From the NCBI RefSeq assembly GCF_042466415.1, contig NZ_JAXHCH010000001.1:124001-188000 (forward strand): 64,000 nucleotides of DNA, given 5' to 3'. Every line of letters starts with the position of its first letter. The first letter of the stretch is position 1. The position numbers and the translations under genes were made by a program. This DNA is from Albirhodobacter sp042466415. Its GTDB lineage: Bacteria > Pseudomonadota > Alphaproteobacteria > Rhodobacterales > Rhodobacteraceae. Shown piece by piece: positions 55,817-62,551 of the stretch. Below the pieces are notes generated by a model. It was not told the origin of the DNA, searched no databases, and saw only the letters and a list, made by a program, of their open reading frames with translations.

Positions 55817-56793
55817 CACCTCTCTAGAGCAGGAGATTGTGGCGTCTCGGAAAAAGTGAACATCCGTGTTTTATTTCTGGCTCACCAAGATCGGGAACTA
55901 CTTGGATAATGGAAGTCCTTGCGCGCATCTCTTACGCTCGGGTCCATTGGGAACCAATTAACTGGTATCTTTACGAATTGGATCATGATCGGCTTTCCGG
56001 CGATCAAAACTGGATGCGACCTGACGCTGAAATATTGGCAGGCGACGATGACTACGCCTCGGAATTTCGAAGGACACTATCGGGTTCTGCGCCGCGCAGG
56101 CCCGCGATGGCAAGAATATCCGAGCTTTCGCAGTTTAAAAATATGATGCGGCTGCTCACCGCGGGTAGAACGATCATCAAGTTTGTATACGCACAGCGAG
56201 CTCTTCGGTGGCTGAAAAACAATAGTTCCGCGAAAGGATGCATAATCCTGAGACACCCCTCTGCCGTGGTCGCATCGCAATTGCACCATCCCTACCATAA
56301 AGCGGGTCATGCAAATCAGCATCCGGAATGGACCGTTGAGGTGATTAGCCGTGTGCACCCAATCTACAGCGATGAAGACTTGTCCAAATTTCCTCAGATC
56401 AACGATATTTTATCATGGGACCTAAGCCCCGCAAGGAAGCTTGCCGTGACTGCATGCCTAGATCTTTTGTCGTCAATATCTGACGCCGAATTACGTCAAA
56501 GTTATACTTTTGCAGTTTACGAGTCACTCGTGGATAACCCCAATAATTTCTTGAAGATTGCTCAAGCTCTCGGTCTTCCCGTGGTGCATCAGCCCACCAT
56601 CGAAACACTGAGACAGCGCAGTCGGACAACCTCAAGTAGCGATAAGGGATCAGGGGCAAAGCGCTTGGAAGACACGGAACGAGCAGAAATTCAGCGCATA
56701 ATCGATGCGTTTGGAATTGATTTTTATCAGGCGGACGGATCCGTGAATATTCAGAGGTTGAGTGAGCGAGGGTTTTCACACCTCGTGGCTTGA
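55813..56793 (+). pseudogene. Sulfotransferase with in-frame TAG at codon 5
   Basis: 326-residue sulfotransferase if read through. The ATG at 55813 overlaps the flippase stop as ATGA, like the other junctions of this operon, and is followed by ACA CCT CTC TAG (TAG at 55825-55827). The same frame then runs open to 56793, with the PAPS-binding 5'-loop SGSPRSGTTW (about residues 22-31) and the 3'-phosphate segment CIILRHPSAVVASQLHH. It would transfer sulfate from PAPS to a sugar. A TTG at 55837 could start a shorter form, but the AGGAG before it is only 1 nt away. CAG-to-TAG or an error is likely. PAPS synthesis genes lie at 29.8-32.7 kb. Confidence 0.78.
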
Positions 56794-56827
56794 GACCACC
56801 GTACGCTGCGTTTCGAAGCTGTAAATC

Positions 56828-56889
56828 CTTGAGTTCTATGACTCGCACAGAGCGCGTAAGGCGCAGTTTGTGAGTGAAAGGAACTCAAG
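56828..56889 (+). promoter_or_regulatory. Hairpin overlapping the ribosome site of the head-spike base gene
   Basis: Perfect 9-bp arms CTTGAGTTC (56828-56836, approximate) and GAACTCAAG (56881-56889), with further partial pairing inside (ACTCGCACA against TGTGAGT), end immediately before the ATG at 56890. The right arm begins at the AAAGG ribosome site, so folding would hide it. Regulation is inferred. Confidence 0.5.
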
Positions 56890-57156
56890 ATGACAAATCC
56901 GTTCAAAGGCCGAGAGAGCGCCCTGTCCGACCCAAGCCGGGACCTCGCCCCCGTTGTGCCAAATGACGCGCAGAATCTTCCCAGCACTGCGGTTGCGCTT
57001 TATGTCGAAACCGGTGGGCGGGTCGCATTTGTGACTGTTGTTGGGCAACAGCGTCTTGTCAGCGTCGGAAACTTCTCGATCCTGCCGGTCGGCGTGACGC
57101 GTGTCCTGTCTACGGGGACGACCGCGGCGGGAATTCACGCTTTCACGGTATCCTAA
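56890..57156 (+). CDS. ghsA: GTA head-spike base protein (RCAP_Rcc01079/GhsA family)
   Basis: 88 residues. It matches the family pattern: start MTNPFKGRESALSDPSRDLA, then VVPNDAQNLPS, ALYVETGGRVAFVTV, and end ILPVGVTRVLSTGTTAAGI. In Rhodobacter capsulatus such a protein anchors the spikes of gene-transfer-agent heads, needed for binding the recipient's capsule. A cytoplasmic virion-type protein, with no signal peptide. The fibre gene starts directly after its stop. Its position beside the capsule locus is notable; the main GTA structural cluster is not in the window. A prophage relative is the alternative. Confidence 0.82.
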   Translation: MTNPFKGRESALSDPSRDLAPVVPNDAQNLPSTAVALYVETGGRVAFVTVVGQQRLVSVGNFSILPVGVTRVLSTGTTAAGIHAFTVS

Positions 57157-58122
57157 ATGTTGGGGCTGTCGCGTGCTTTCACACCAATAGCTCTCCAGCG
57201 GACCTCTTATCGTAATCCGGTCGAGACCTACACCTTCATCAGCGGACAACTGCCGTCAGGTCTGACATTCGCGCGCGCAAGTGTTGGAAGCTATACGCAG
57301 GTCGACGGGGCGCTCGTGCTCGCTCCGACGGCAACGCCACGTTTCGATTACGCGCCCATCGGCGGCCTCCCGCGCGGGCTTCTGTTAGAGGCTGCCGCGA
57401 CGAACCTTGTGGATCGCAGTACCGGATATTCAACCACGTCGTGGCGTCGCAATGGTGTGAGCGTCGGCGGCCCTAATGCCACCTCACCGATGGCGGGCGT
57501 CTTGTCCGAAATGATCGTCGAAGATAGCTCCAACGGTCGTCACGACATCGAATATAATTTTGGCAGTGGCCAAGCGGGAGAGGCATATTCCGCCTCGATC
57601 TACGTCAAACAAGGGACGCGCAGCCGCGTCCGTTTTCGGTGCGGCAGATCTGATTCTGCGGAATCAATCACTGTCAATCTTATATCGGGCGCCGTCGAGG
57701 CTGTTGGCACGCGCGTGACGTCGCACCGCTGCGAAGACGTCGGCAATGGTTGGTGGCGGCTGGCTCTGACAACGACACTCGATCAAACAAGTACGGCCCA
57801 ATACCTGCAAGTACGGTTGCTGGATGCAAGTGGGGGCGATAGCTATCCGGGGAATGGCAGCGGCAGTATCAATGTGTGGGGGGCGCAACGTGAAAAAGGG
57901 AACAGCACCTCCAGCCATATTGTGACCGACGGGGCGCGGGCCACACGGCAACAAGATGTGCTCACTTTACCGCCGCGATCCGGCCTATACGACCTCATGT
58001 TGTATTTTGATGCTGGTATCACGGAAGTTCGCAAATCCGTCTTACTATCGCAAGGTTGGACATTCACGGCCCTATCCGCGCGCCTCTCGCGGATTGAGAT
58101 ATTCCCGCAAGGCAGTTTATAA
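57157..58122 (+). CDS. ghsB: GTA/phage head-spike fibre protein (GhsB-like)
   Basis: 321 residues. It starts at the base directly after the spike-base stop (TAA ATG). The segment FARASVGSYTQVDGALV followed by RFDYAPIGGLPRGLLLEAAATNL is the hallmark of phage head-spike fibre proteins. A carbohydrate-binding-like beta domain (about residues 85-250) with GQAGEAYSASIYVKQG follows, and a C-terminal beta region. It probably forms the receptor-binding tip that recognises capsular polysaccharide. It is exposed on the particle, not secreted by the cell. Confidence 0.8.
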   Translation: MLGLSRAFTPIALQRTSYRNPVETYTFISGQLPSGLTFARASVGSYTQVDGALVLAPTATPRFDYAPIGGLPRGLLLEAAATNLVDRSTGYSTTSWRRNGVSVGGPNATSPMAGVLSEMIVEDSSNGRHDIEYNFGSGQAGEAYSASIYVKQGTRSRVRFRCGRSDSAESITVNLISGAVEAVGTRVTSHRCEDVGNGWWRLALTTTLDQTSTAQYLQVRLLDASGGDSYPGNGSGSINVWGAQREKGNSTSSHIVTDGARATRQQDVLTLPPRSGLYDLMLYFDAGITEVRKSVLLSQGWTFTALSARLSRIEIFPQGSL

Positions 58123-58125
58123 TTT

Positions 58126-58157
58126 AAGGCGCGATCTTGCCCATATGATCGCGCCTT
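58126..58157. terminator. Terminator after the head-spike pair
   Basis: An 11-bp stem AAGGCGCGATC/GATCGCGCCTT with a 10-nt loop lies 3 nt past the fibre stop. The flanks are A/T-rich (TTTAA), so it may also serve the convergent glycosyltransferase. Confidence 0.7.
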
Positions 58158-58190
58158 TAAACCAATATTGGGATGATGGCTGGCGGCGCT

Positions 58191-59330
58191 TCATGCCACC
58201 GCGCGGACGTAATCGCGGAGTTCTTGCCGGAACCTTTCCGATGAAAACCCCTTCGCATGTTCGCGGATTGCTTGCCGATCAAACTGGCTCTCGACCGCCT
58301 CAAAACGCGAGATTGCTGACAGCAAATCTGGCACGCTCGGCATATCGAAATGGACACCCGTCGGATGCGACGTCTCCAAGCCCCGCACCGTCTCCGCCGT
58401 TCCGCCTTGGCTCAAAGCCAAGACTGGGGTCCCGCAGGCCTGCGCCTCCACTGGGACGATGCCGAAATCTTCTTTCGCAGCAAAGACAAAGGCGCGTGCA
58501 TGTTGCATGTGCTTGCGCATTACATCGAAAGGCGCGTGGCCTAGGAATGTGACGTTCGGCTGCGCCAGTGCCTTGATCCGTGCCATCTCGGGCCCATCAC
58601 CGCACACGATCAATTTCAAATCGGGGCGCTGGCCGAAGGCAGATACGATCAGATCGATATTCTTATAGGGCACCATTCGCGAGGCGGTAAAAAAGTAGTC
58701 GCCGCGAGGTTGATCGGAGATGGTGAAAGCTTCCGCATCGACGGGCGGATAGATCACGTCCGCCTCACGCCTATATGTTTTCCAAATTCGCTTTTTGATG
58801 AAGTTGGAGTTGGCGACCATATAGTCAACCTGCGCGACCGTCCGCATATCCCAAATGCGAAGCCTGTGCATCATCTCATGCGCGACTTTTCGTTTCAGCC
58901 AAGCCCCAACGCCATCGATCGAGTTCACGTATTCATGCGTCATATCCCAAGCATATCGGACTGGGCTATGAATATAGGAGACATGCGTCTGATCGGGGGT
59001 CGTAATAACCCCCTTCGCGAGCGCAGCCGAAGAACTCAACACAACCTCATGATGTGTCACGTCAAAGGCTTCGATGGCGCGTGTGCAATGTAGAATTAGG
59101 TATCGATAATAGCGCTTCACGCCCGGCCACGTATTCAAATGGCTGGTATGGATCGGGCGGCCGTTCGTAATTTCAGATATTTCAGAAGGAGAAAGAAAGT
59201 TGAATAATGTGTAGATCGTCGAGTTCGGGAAGGTCTTCACCATCTGCTGCACAACCCGCTCTCCGCCACCAATAACCGGCAACCAGTCATGAACAATTGC
59301 AATGTCCGGCGAATAGGGCGTGTCAGGCAT
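58191..59330 (-). CDS. GT4-family glycosyltransferase
   Basis: 379 residues, GT-B fold. It has IVHDWLPVIGGGERVVQQM near the N-terminus, YIHSPVRYAWDM, and the donor-binding EDFGIVPVEAQACGTPVLALS (in parts) with conserved Glu. Similar to mannosyltransferases of exopolysaccharide loci such as WbaZ-like enzymes. It lies at the edge of the polysaccharide locus on the opposite strand, beyond the head-spike genes, so it may extend the locus or act on another glycan. The ATG at 59330 is preceded by AAGAGGATTAA. Confidence 0.9.
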   Translation of the reverse strand: MPDTPYSPDIAIVHDWLPVIGGGERVVQQMVKTFPNSTIYTLFNFLSPSEISEITNGRPIHTSHLNTWPGVKRYYRYLILHCTRAIEAFDVTHHEVVLSSSAALAKGVITTPDQTHVSYIHSPVRYAWDMTHEYVNSIDGVGAWLKRKVAHEMMHRLRIWDMRTVAQVDYMVANSNFIKKRIWKTYRREADVIYPPVDAEAFTISDQPRGDYFFTASRMVPYKNIDLIVSAFGQRPDLKLIVCGDGPEMARIKALAQPNVTFLGHAPFDVMRKHMQHARAFVFAAKEDFGIVPVEAQACGTPVLALSQGGTAETVRGLETSHPTGVHFDMPSVPDLLSAISRFEAVESQFDRQAIREHAKGFSSERFRQELRDYVRAVA

Positions 59331-60078
59331 CGATTAATCCTCTTATGTAAACAAGCCCAAACGGAGCTTCTAAATCATAATCATAAATATCGCGATGCAC
59401 ACTCTCAAAATCGTGCGGCAGGTGACTCTTAAGGCGGCGGGCGGACCGCTAAGCGCGTGCAGGTGGCGTCCAAATCGCGAACGTGCAACGCGGAATACGA
59501 CCATTTCCCACTAAATCCTACTTCGGCTCGCGGAGATTGGAGGATAGGTATCCGCCTCGAACACAGAAACCGACGTTCTTGCCACGCCATACAGATTGCC
59601 GCGCTTCGGCATGAAGACCGCGTTTGTTTGCGGTTGATTGATCTCACCAGAGTGCCTTCGCGCACATACGTACACTCCTCGGGTTTTGAGTAAAGGCAGC
59701 AGGGCGATCAACAATTACCGATTTTATTGAGCCCGGCATGGGGAGGCGGCATGTCATTTCCCTAAACCGAGGCGAGCGGTCGAGCTCATGAAGCTTAGCA
59801 TCTGCATCGCCTAGCGGTTCGATGCAGCGATCCCATCCTCAACCCCTTAGCCATCCCGCCGCCCCAGCATCCCGAATTCTTGCGATGATTGCCTCATGGG
59901 CATCATCATCGGTGACAACGCGTGTCATAACAATCCGCTGCTTGATGGCGCCCCCTTTTCCTTCAAGTCATCAGTGGCTTCAGCGCGAGGATAGAGGGGG
60001 AGTGGCGCGTGTCAGAGCCTGCTCGGGAGTAACGTTGATCAGGCCAGGGTATTTTAAAAATCGTCGATCCAATTAAAA
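59331..60078. other. Long non-coding stretch
   Basis: About 750 nt with several short open frames on both strands (for example 59429-59665 minus and 59822-60076 plus). None has a ribosome site, a recognisable motif or a normal composition. A gene relic is possible, but nothing can be called. Confidence 0.5.
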
Positions 60079-60110
60079 ACCCTCCTGCCGGTTTTTATCG
60101 GCGGGAGGGT
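60079..60110 (-). terminator. Terminator of the stress-type operon
   Basis: A 12-bp stem ACCCTCCTGCCG/CGGCGGGAGGGT (one G-U pair) is followed on the minus strand by TTTTTAATT, 10 nt after the 23-residue gene. Confidence 0.85.
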
Positions 60111-60119
60111 AAATAAGAA

Positions 60120-60191
60120 TTACATTAGTAGAAGTATGATCAGCAAGACCGATAAAGGCGCGCCGAGCAACCAAGCGATAAGAACAGGCAT
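60120..60191 (-). CDS. 23-residue membrane microprotein
   Basis: Starts MPVLIAWLLGAP and ends LLLM, 23 residues, almost wholly hydrophobic, one membrane span. A strong ribosome site AAGGAG lies 6 nt before the ATG. It follows the 285-residue membrane protein by 23 nt on the same strand and precedes a terminator. It fits the small membrane proteins seen in alphaproteobacterial stress operons. Function unknown. Confidence 0.68.
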   Translation of the reverse strand: MPVLIAWLLGAPLSVLLIILLLM

Positions 60192-60214
60192 AGCCAACTC
60201 CTTAATGTTTAGGG

Positions 60215-61072
60215 TTAATGTCCATATTTACGGAATCCGAGATTTGAATCGCGGTGCATCCCGCCTTTAACCGATGCGAAATAGGCGGCAGCAGCGCTAA
60301 TCAACATCGTTGCGGCCAAAACGAAGGCTGCGATCATCCCAGCGATCCGCGTTTGGTCCACAGCCTCAATCGCTTCCTCACGAGCTGCGAGCCCGTCAGC
60401 GAACGCGGTTTCGACGCGTGCTTGTGCGGTGGCAGGATCCAGCTGTGTTTCCGCAGCGACGACATTTGCAACGTATTGCTGATCCTCCTGCGAGAATTCA
60501 CCAGTCGCGATCGAGCGCGCCAAAATTGCTGCGACATCGGCTTTCGCTTCTGCCGATCCTTGCGTCGCGTCGCCGCGCAGCAACGCCGAGCTCGCATAAT
60601 CGGTTGCCTCTGCCAATTGCTCATCAGCGGCCTCCAAAGCTGCGCTCGCACCGCCTCCGACGGCCCCGAGTGTGCCGGTGACACCGCTGACGGCCATGAA
60701 TGCCCCTAAAACGGCCCCGACAGCCCAGACCACCACACCGTGCGCCCCGTCGCGGGCCTCGATCTCATCGGCACTGCTGTCGCCGAGTCTGCGACGCAAG
60801 CGGCCTGTGAGATAGCCCCCCGCGGAGAAGCTCGTAACAGCCGTCCAGATCAACCAAATGCCACCGGCGATCGTAATCCAGCGCAAGGACACACCCTCGC
60901 CTTCCATTGGGCTGGACATCGATAAACCGAAGGCAGCGCCAAACGATAGAAGCACGACCGTCAAGGCCGTCGCCAAAAATGTGCCGGCAAAAATCGCGGG
61001 CCAGTCTACGTAACGCAGATCGGTTTCACGTACTGCGAAATCAGAGGATGTTTGGGTTGTTGAATAATCCAT
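60215..61072 (-). CDS. Membrane protein of the stress-type operon
   Basis: 285 residues with about four hydrophobic segments: about residues 27-50 (IFAGTFLATALTVVLLSFGA), 65-85, 112-130, and 245-268. Between them lies an acidic, alanine-rich helical domain (about 140-240) that is probably periplasmic or cytoplasmic and possibly coiled. AAGGAACG precedes the ATG. It is flanked by two microproteins on the same strand, downstream of an EcfG-like promoter. No named family is recognised; PhnA-like membrane proteins are similar in layout. Confidence 0.78.
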   Translation of the reverse strand: MDYSTTQTSSDFAVRETDLRYVDWPAIFAGTFLATALTVVLLSFGAAFGLSMSSPMEGEGVSLRWITIAGGIWLIWTAVTSFSAGGYLTGRLRRRLGDSSADEIEARDGAHGVVVWAVGAVLGAFMAVSGVTGTLGAVGGGASAALEAADEQLAEATDYASSALLRGDATQGSAEAKADVAAILARSIATGEFSQEDQQYVANVVAAETQLDPATAQARVETAFADGLAAREEAIEAVDQTRIAGMIAAFVLAATMLISAAAAYFASVKGGMHRDSNLGFRKYGH

Positions 61073-61097
61073 ACTTATCGTTCCTTATTAAAACGTT

Positions 61098-61172
61098 TCA
61101 AGCAAGACCAACGAACGACAACACTGCCATAACGACGACCACGAGTCCGACGAGATAAATAACACTGTGCAT
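61098..61172 (-). CDS. 24-residue membrane microprotein
   Basis: Starts MHSVIYLVGLVVVV and ends FVGLA, 24 residues, a single hydrophobic span. AGAGGTG lies 5 nt before the ATG. It is the first gene of the unit; the membrane protein starts 25 nt later. Similar tiny proteins of the form xxIYLVGLVVxVxAxLSFxG recur in Rhodobacterales, so this is likely real. Confidence 0.7.
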   Translation of the reverse strand: MHSVIYLVGLVVVVMAVLSFVGLA

Positions 61173-61224
61173 GGAACACCTCTTTCATTTATTTGAAGCA
61201 GCCGCTTGGGCCGTATGGGTATTC

Positions 61225-61249
61225 AACACGGGCCTTCAATATTAGTTCC
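61225..61249 (-). promoter_or_regulatory. EcfG-like general-stress promoter
   Basis: On the minus strand, GGAAC (61249-61245), 16 nt, then TGTT (61228-61225). The EcfG (general stress sigma) consensus is GGAAC-N16/17-CGTT, so one base differs. It lies 53 nt before the first microprotein start. Confidence 0.6.
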
Positions 61250-61319
61250 CAGAAATGTGAGGATTTGTAATGATTGACGTCCCAAATGCGATTAAATCCT
61301 AATTTTCGGAGCTAGGTGT

Positions 61320-61919
61320 TTGAACCCAAGGTTTGATGGTGCGATCCTTTCAGACATCTCCGCGAACACCTTGCTGGTGCATCCCGATGTCTGGCTGCGC
61401 GGTGAGCGTGTCGCAAATCGCATCAATCTGCTTGCAAAATGGACCCGCAATGGGGGCGGGTTGATCATGATCGGCGGCTACTTCTCGTTCCAAGGGATCG
61501 ATAGCAAGGCGCGGAGGCATAACACCCGCGTCGAGGACGCACGTCCCGTGACCTGCCTGACGTGCGATGACCGTTTGGAAATTCCAGAAGGTTGCGTTCC
61601 CACGGTGAATGCGGCCGACCATCCCATCTTGGGCGGGATCACTGGTGATTGGCCTTACCTGCTCGGCGTGAACGAGGTTGTGTTGAAAAATGAGGCGAAT
61701 GTCGACTTGATCCTGTCGTTCCCCGAGGATCAGCGCGGACTCCCGCTCTTGGCGACGGGATCTTACGAAAAAGGTCGCACGGTCGCAGCGACATCTTATA
61801 TGAGCGAGCGTTGGCTACCGCCGGCATTCTTGGCGTGGGACGGGTACGATAAACTCTTCGGCAATATGGTCGCGTGGGCCGCAAACGATATCTACCCACC
61901 ATATAGGGAGGCCGCGCCG
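61320..61919 (+). pseudogene. N-terminally truncated GATase-1-like protein remnant
   Basis: The open frame starts with TTG at 61320, without a ribosome site, and immediately enters the middle of a class-I glutamine-amidotransferase-like (DUF1355) protein: FDGAILSDISANTLL, then GGGLIMIGGYFSFQGID and HPILGGITGDWPYLLGVNEVV. The first 70 or so residues expected in the family are absent, and the upstream DNA does not supply them. The frame lacks its own stop and runs straight into the M20 gene. Probably a decayed gene. Confidence 0.7.
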
Positions 61920-62283
61920 ATGGACGTGATTGCTCTGACACAGCGCCTAATGGCGTTCGATACGATCAATCCCACCGGGCAATGAGACGCCATGCGCGGC
62001 CATTCTATGCGATTTTCTCTTAACCGCCGGTTTTGAGGCACGATCATACCCAATGCCCGATGGCCGTGCGAACCTGATCGCACACCTCGGGAGTGGTACC
62101 GGCGAACCGCTCGCCTTTACCGGCCATCTCGACACTTTCCCTTTGGGAAACCAACCGTGGCGCACAAATCCCTTCTCCGGTGAGATCCGCGACGGAAAGC
62201 TGTTCGGTCGTGGAAGCACAGATATGAAGGGAGGGGTTGCTGCGTTCGTCGGTTCCTTCAATCTTGGGCAGGCTCTACACTAA
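61920..62283 (+). pseudogene. M20 peptidase (ArgE/DapE-like) fragment, frameshifted and truncated
   Basis: The ATG at 61920 with GGGAGG upstream starts MDVIALTQRLMAFDTINPTG, the usual N-terminus of M20 enzymes, then meets a TGA at 61983. With one G less in the GGG before it, the frame continues PCAAILCDFLLTAGFEA, then FTGHLDTFPLG and FGRGSTDMKGGVAAFV, which hold the first metal-binding His and Asp. It stops at 62283, where the rest of the enzyme is missing. So both a frameshift and a deletion have occurred. Confidence 0.75.
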
Positions 62284-62535
62284 AGTGAGGGATTTTGCGG
62301 GGGGCAGGTCAATACCGACCGCCCCCGCGTCGTCGGGCTGTACCGTACCTTGTGCCTGCGGAAATGCGGCCTCGACCAATACCAAGACAGCCCCCTCCAA
62401 CACGTCTGTCAGATCACCTGTCCGCGCCCGCTCCAACGCGTCATCCGAGACATACGTTGTCGTCGCGCGGTCGGCGGGGCCAACGAAATCATCGCGCTGT
62501 TCGACAGTAATTGGGTCAAGCGCGAAGAGGATCAC
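62275..62535 (-). CDS. Short hypothetical frame after the hybrid kinase
   Basis: 86 codons from a GTG, 16 nt after the kinase stop on the same strand. Codon use is ordinary, with a Leu/Val-rich stretch LEGAVLVLVEAAFPQ near residue 50, but there is no clear ribosome site and no recognised family. It could be the end of a decayed gene or a chance frame. Confidence 0.3.
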   Translation of the reverse strand: MILFALDPITVEQRDDFVGPADRATTTYVSDDALERARTGDLTDVLEGAVLVLVEAAFPQAQGTVQPDDAGAVGIDLPPAKSLTLV

Positions 62536-62551
62536 ACGGCGGCGAAAGAGC

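Noticed and set aside
59822..60076. 84-codon plus-strand frame in the long gap
   Set aside because: No ribosome site, no family resemblance and odd composition; not called.
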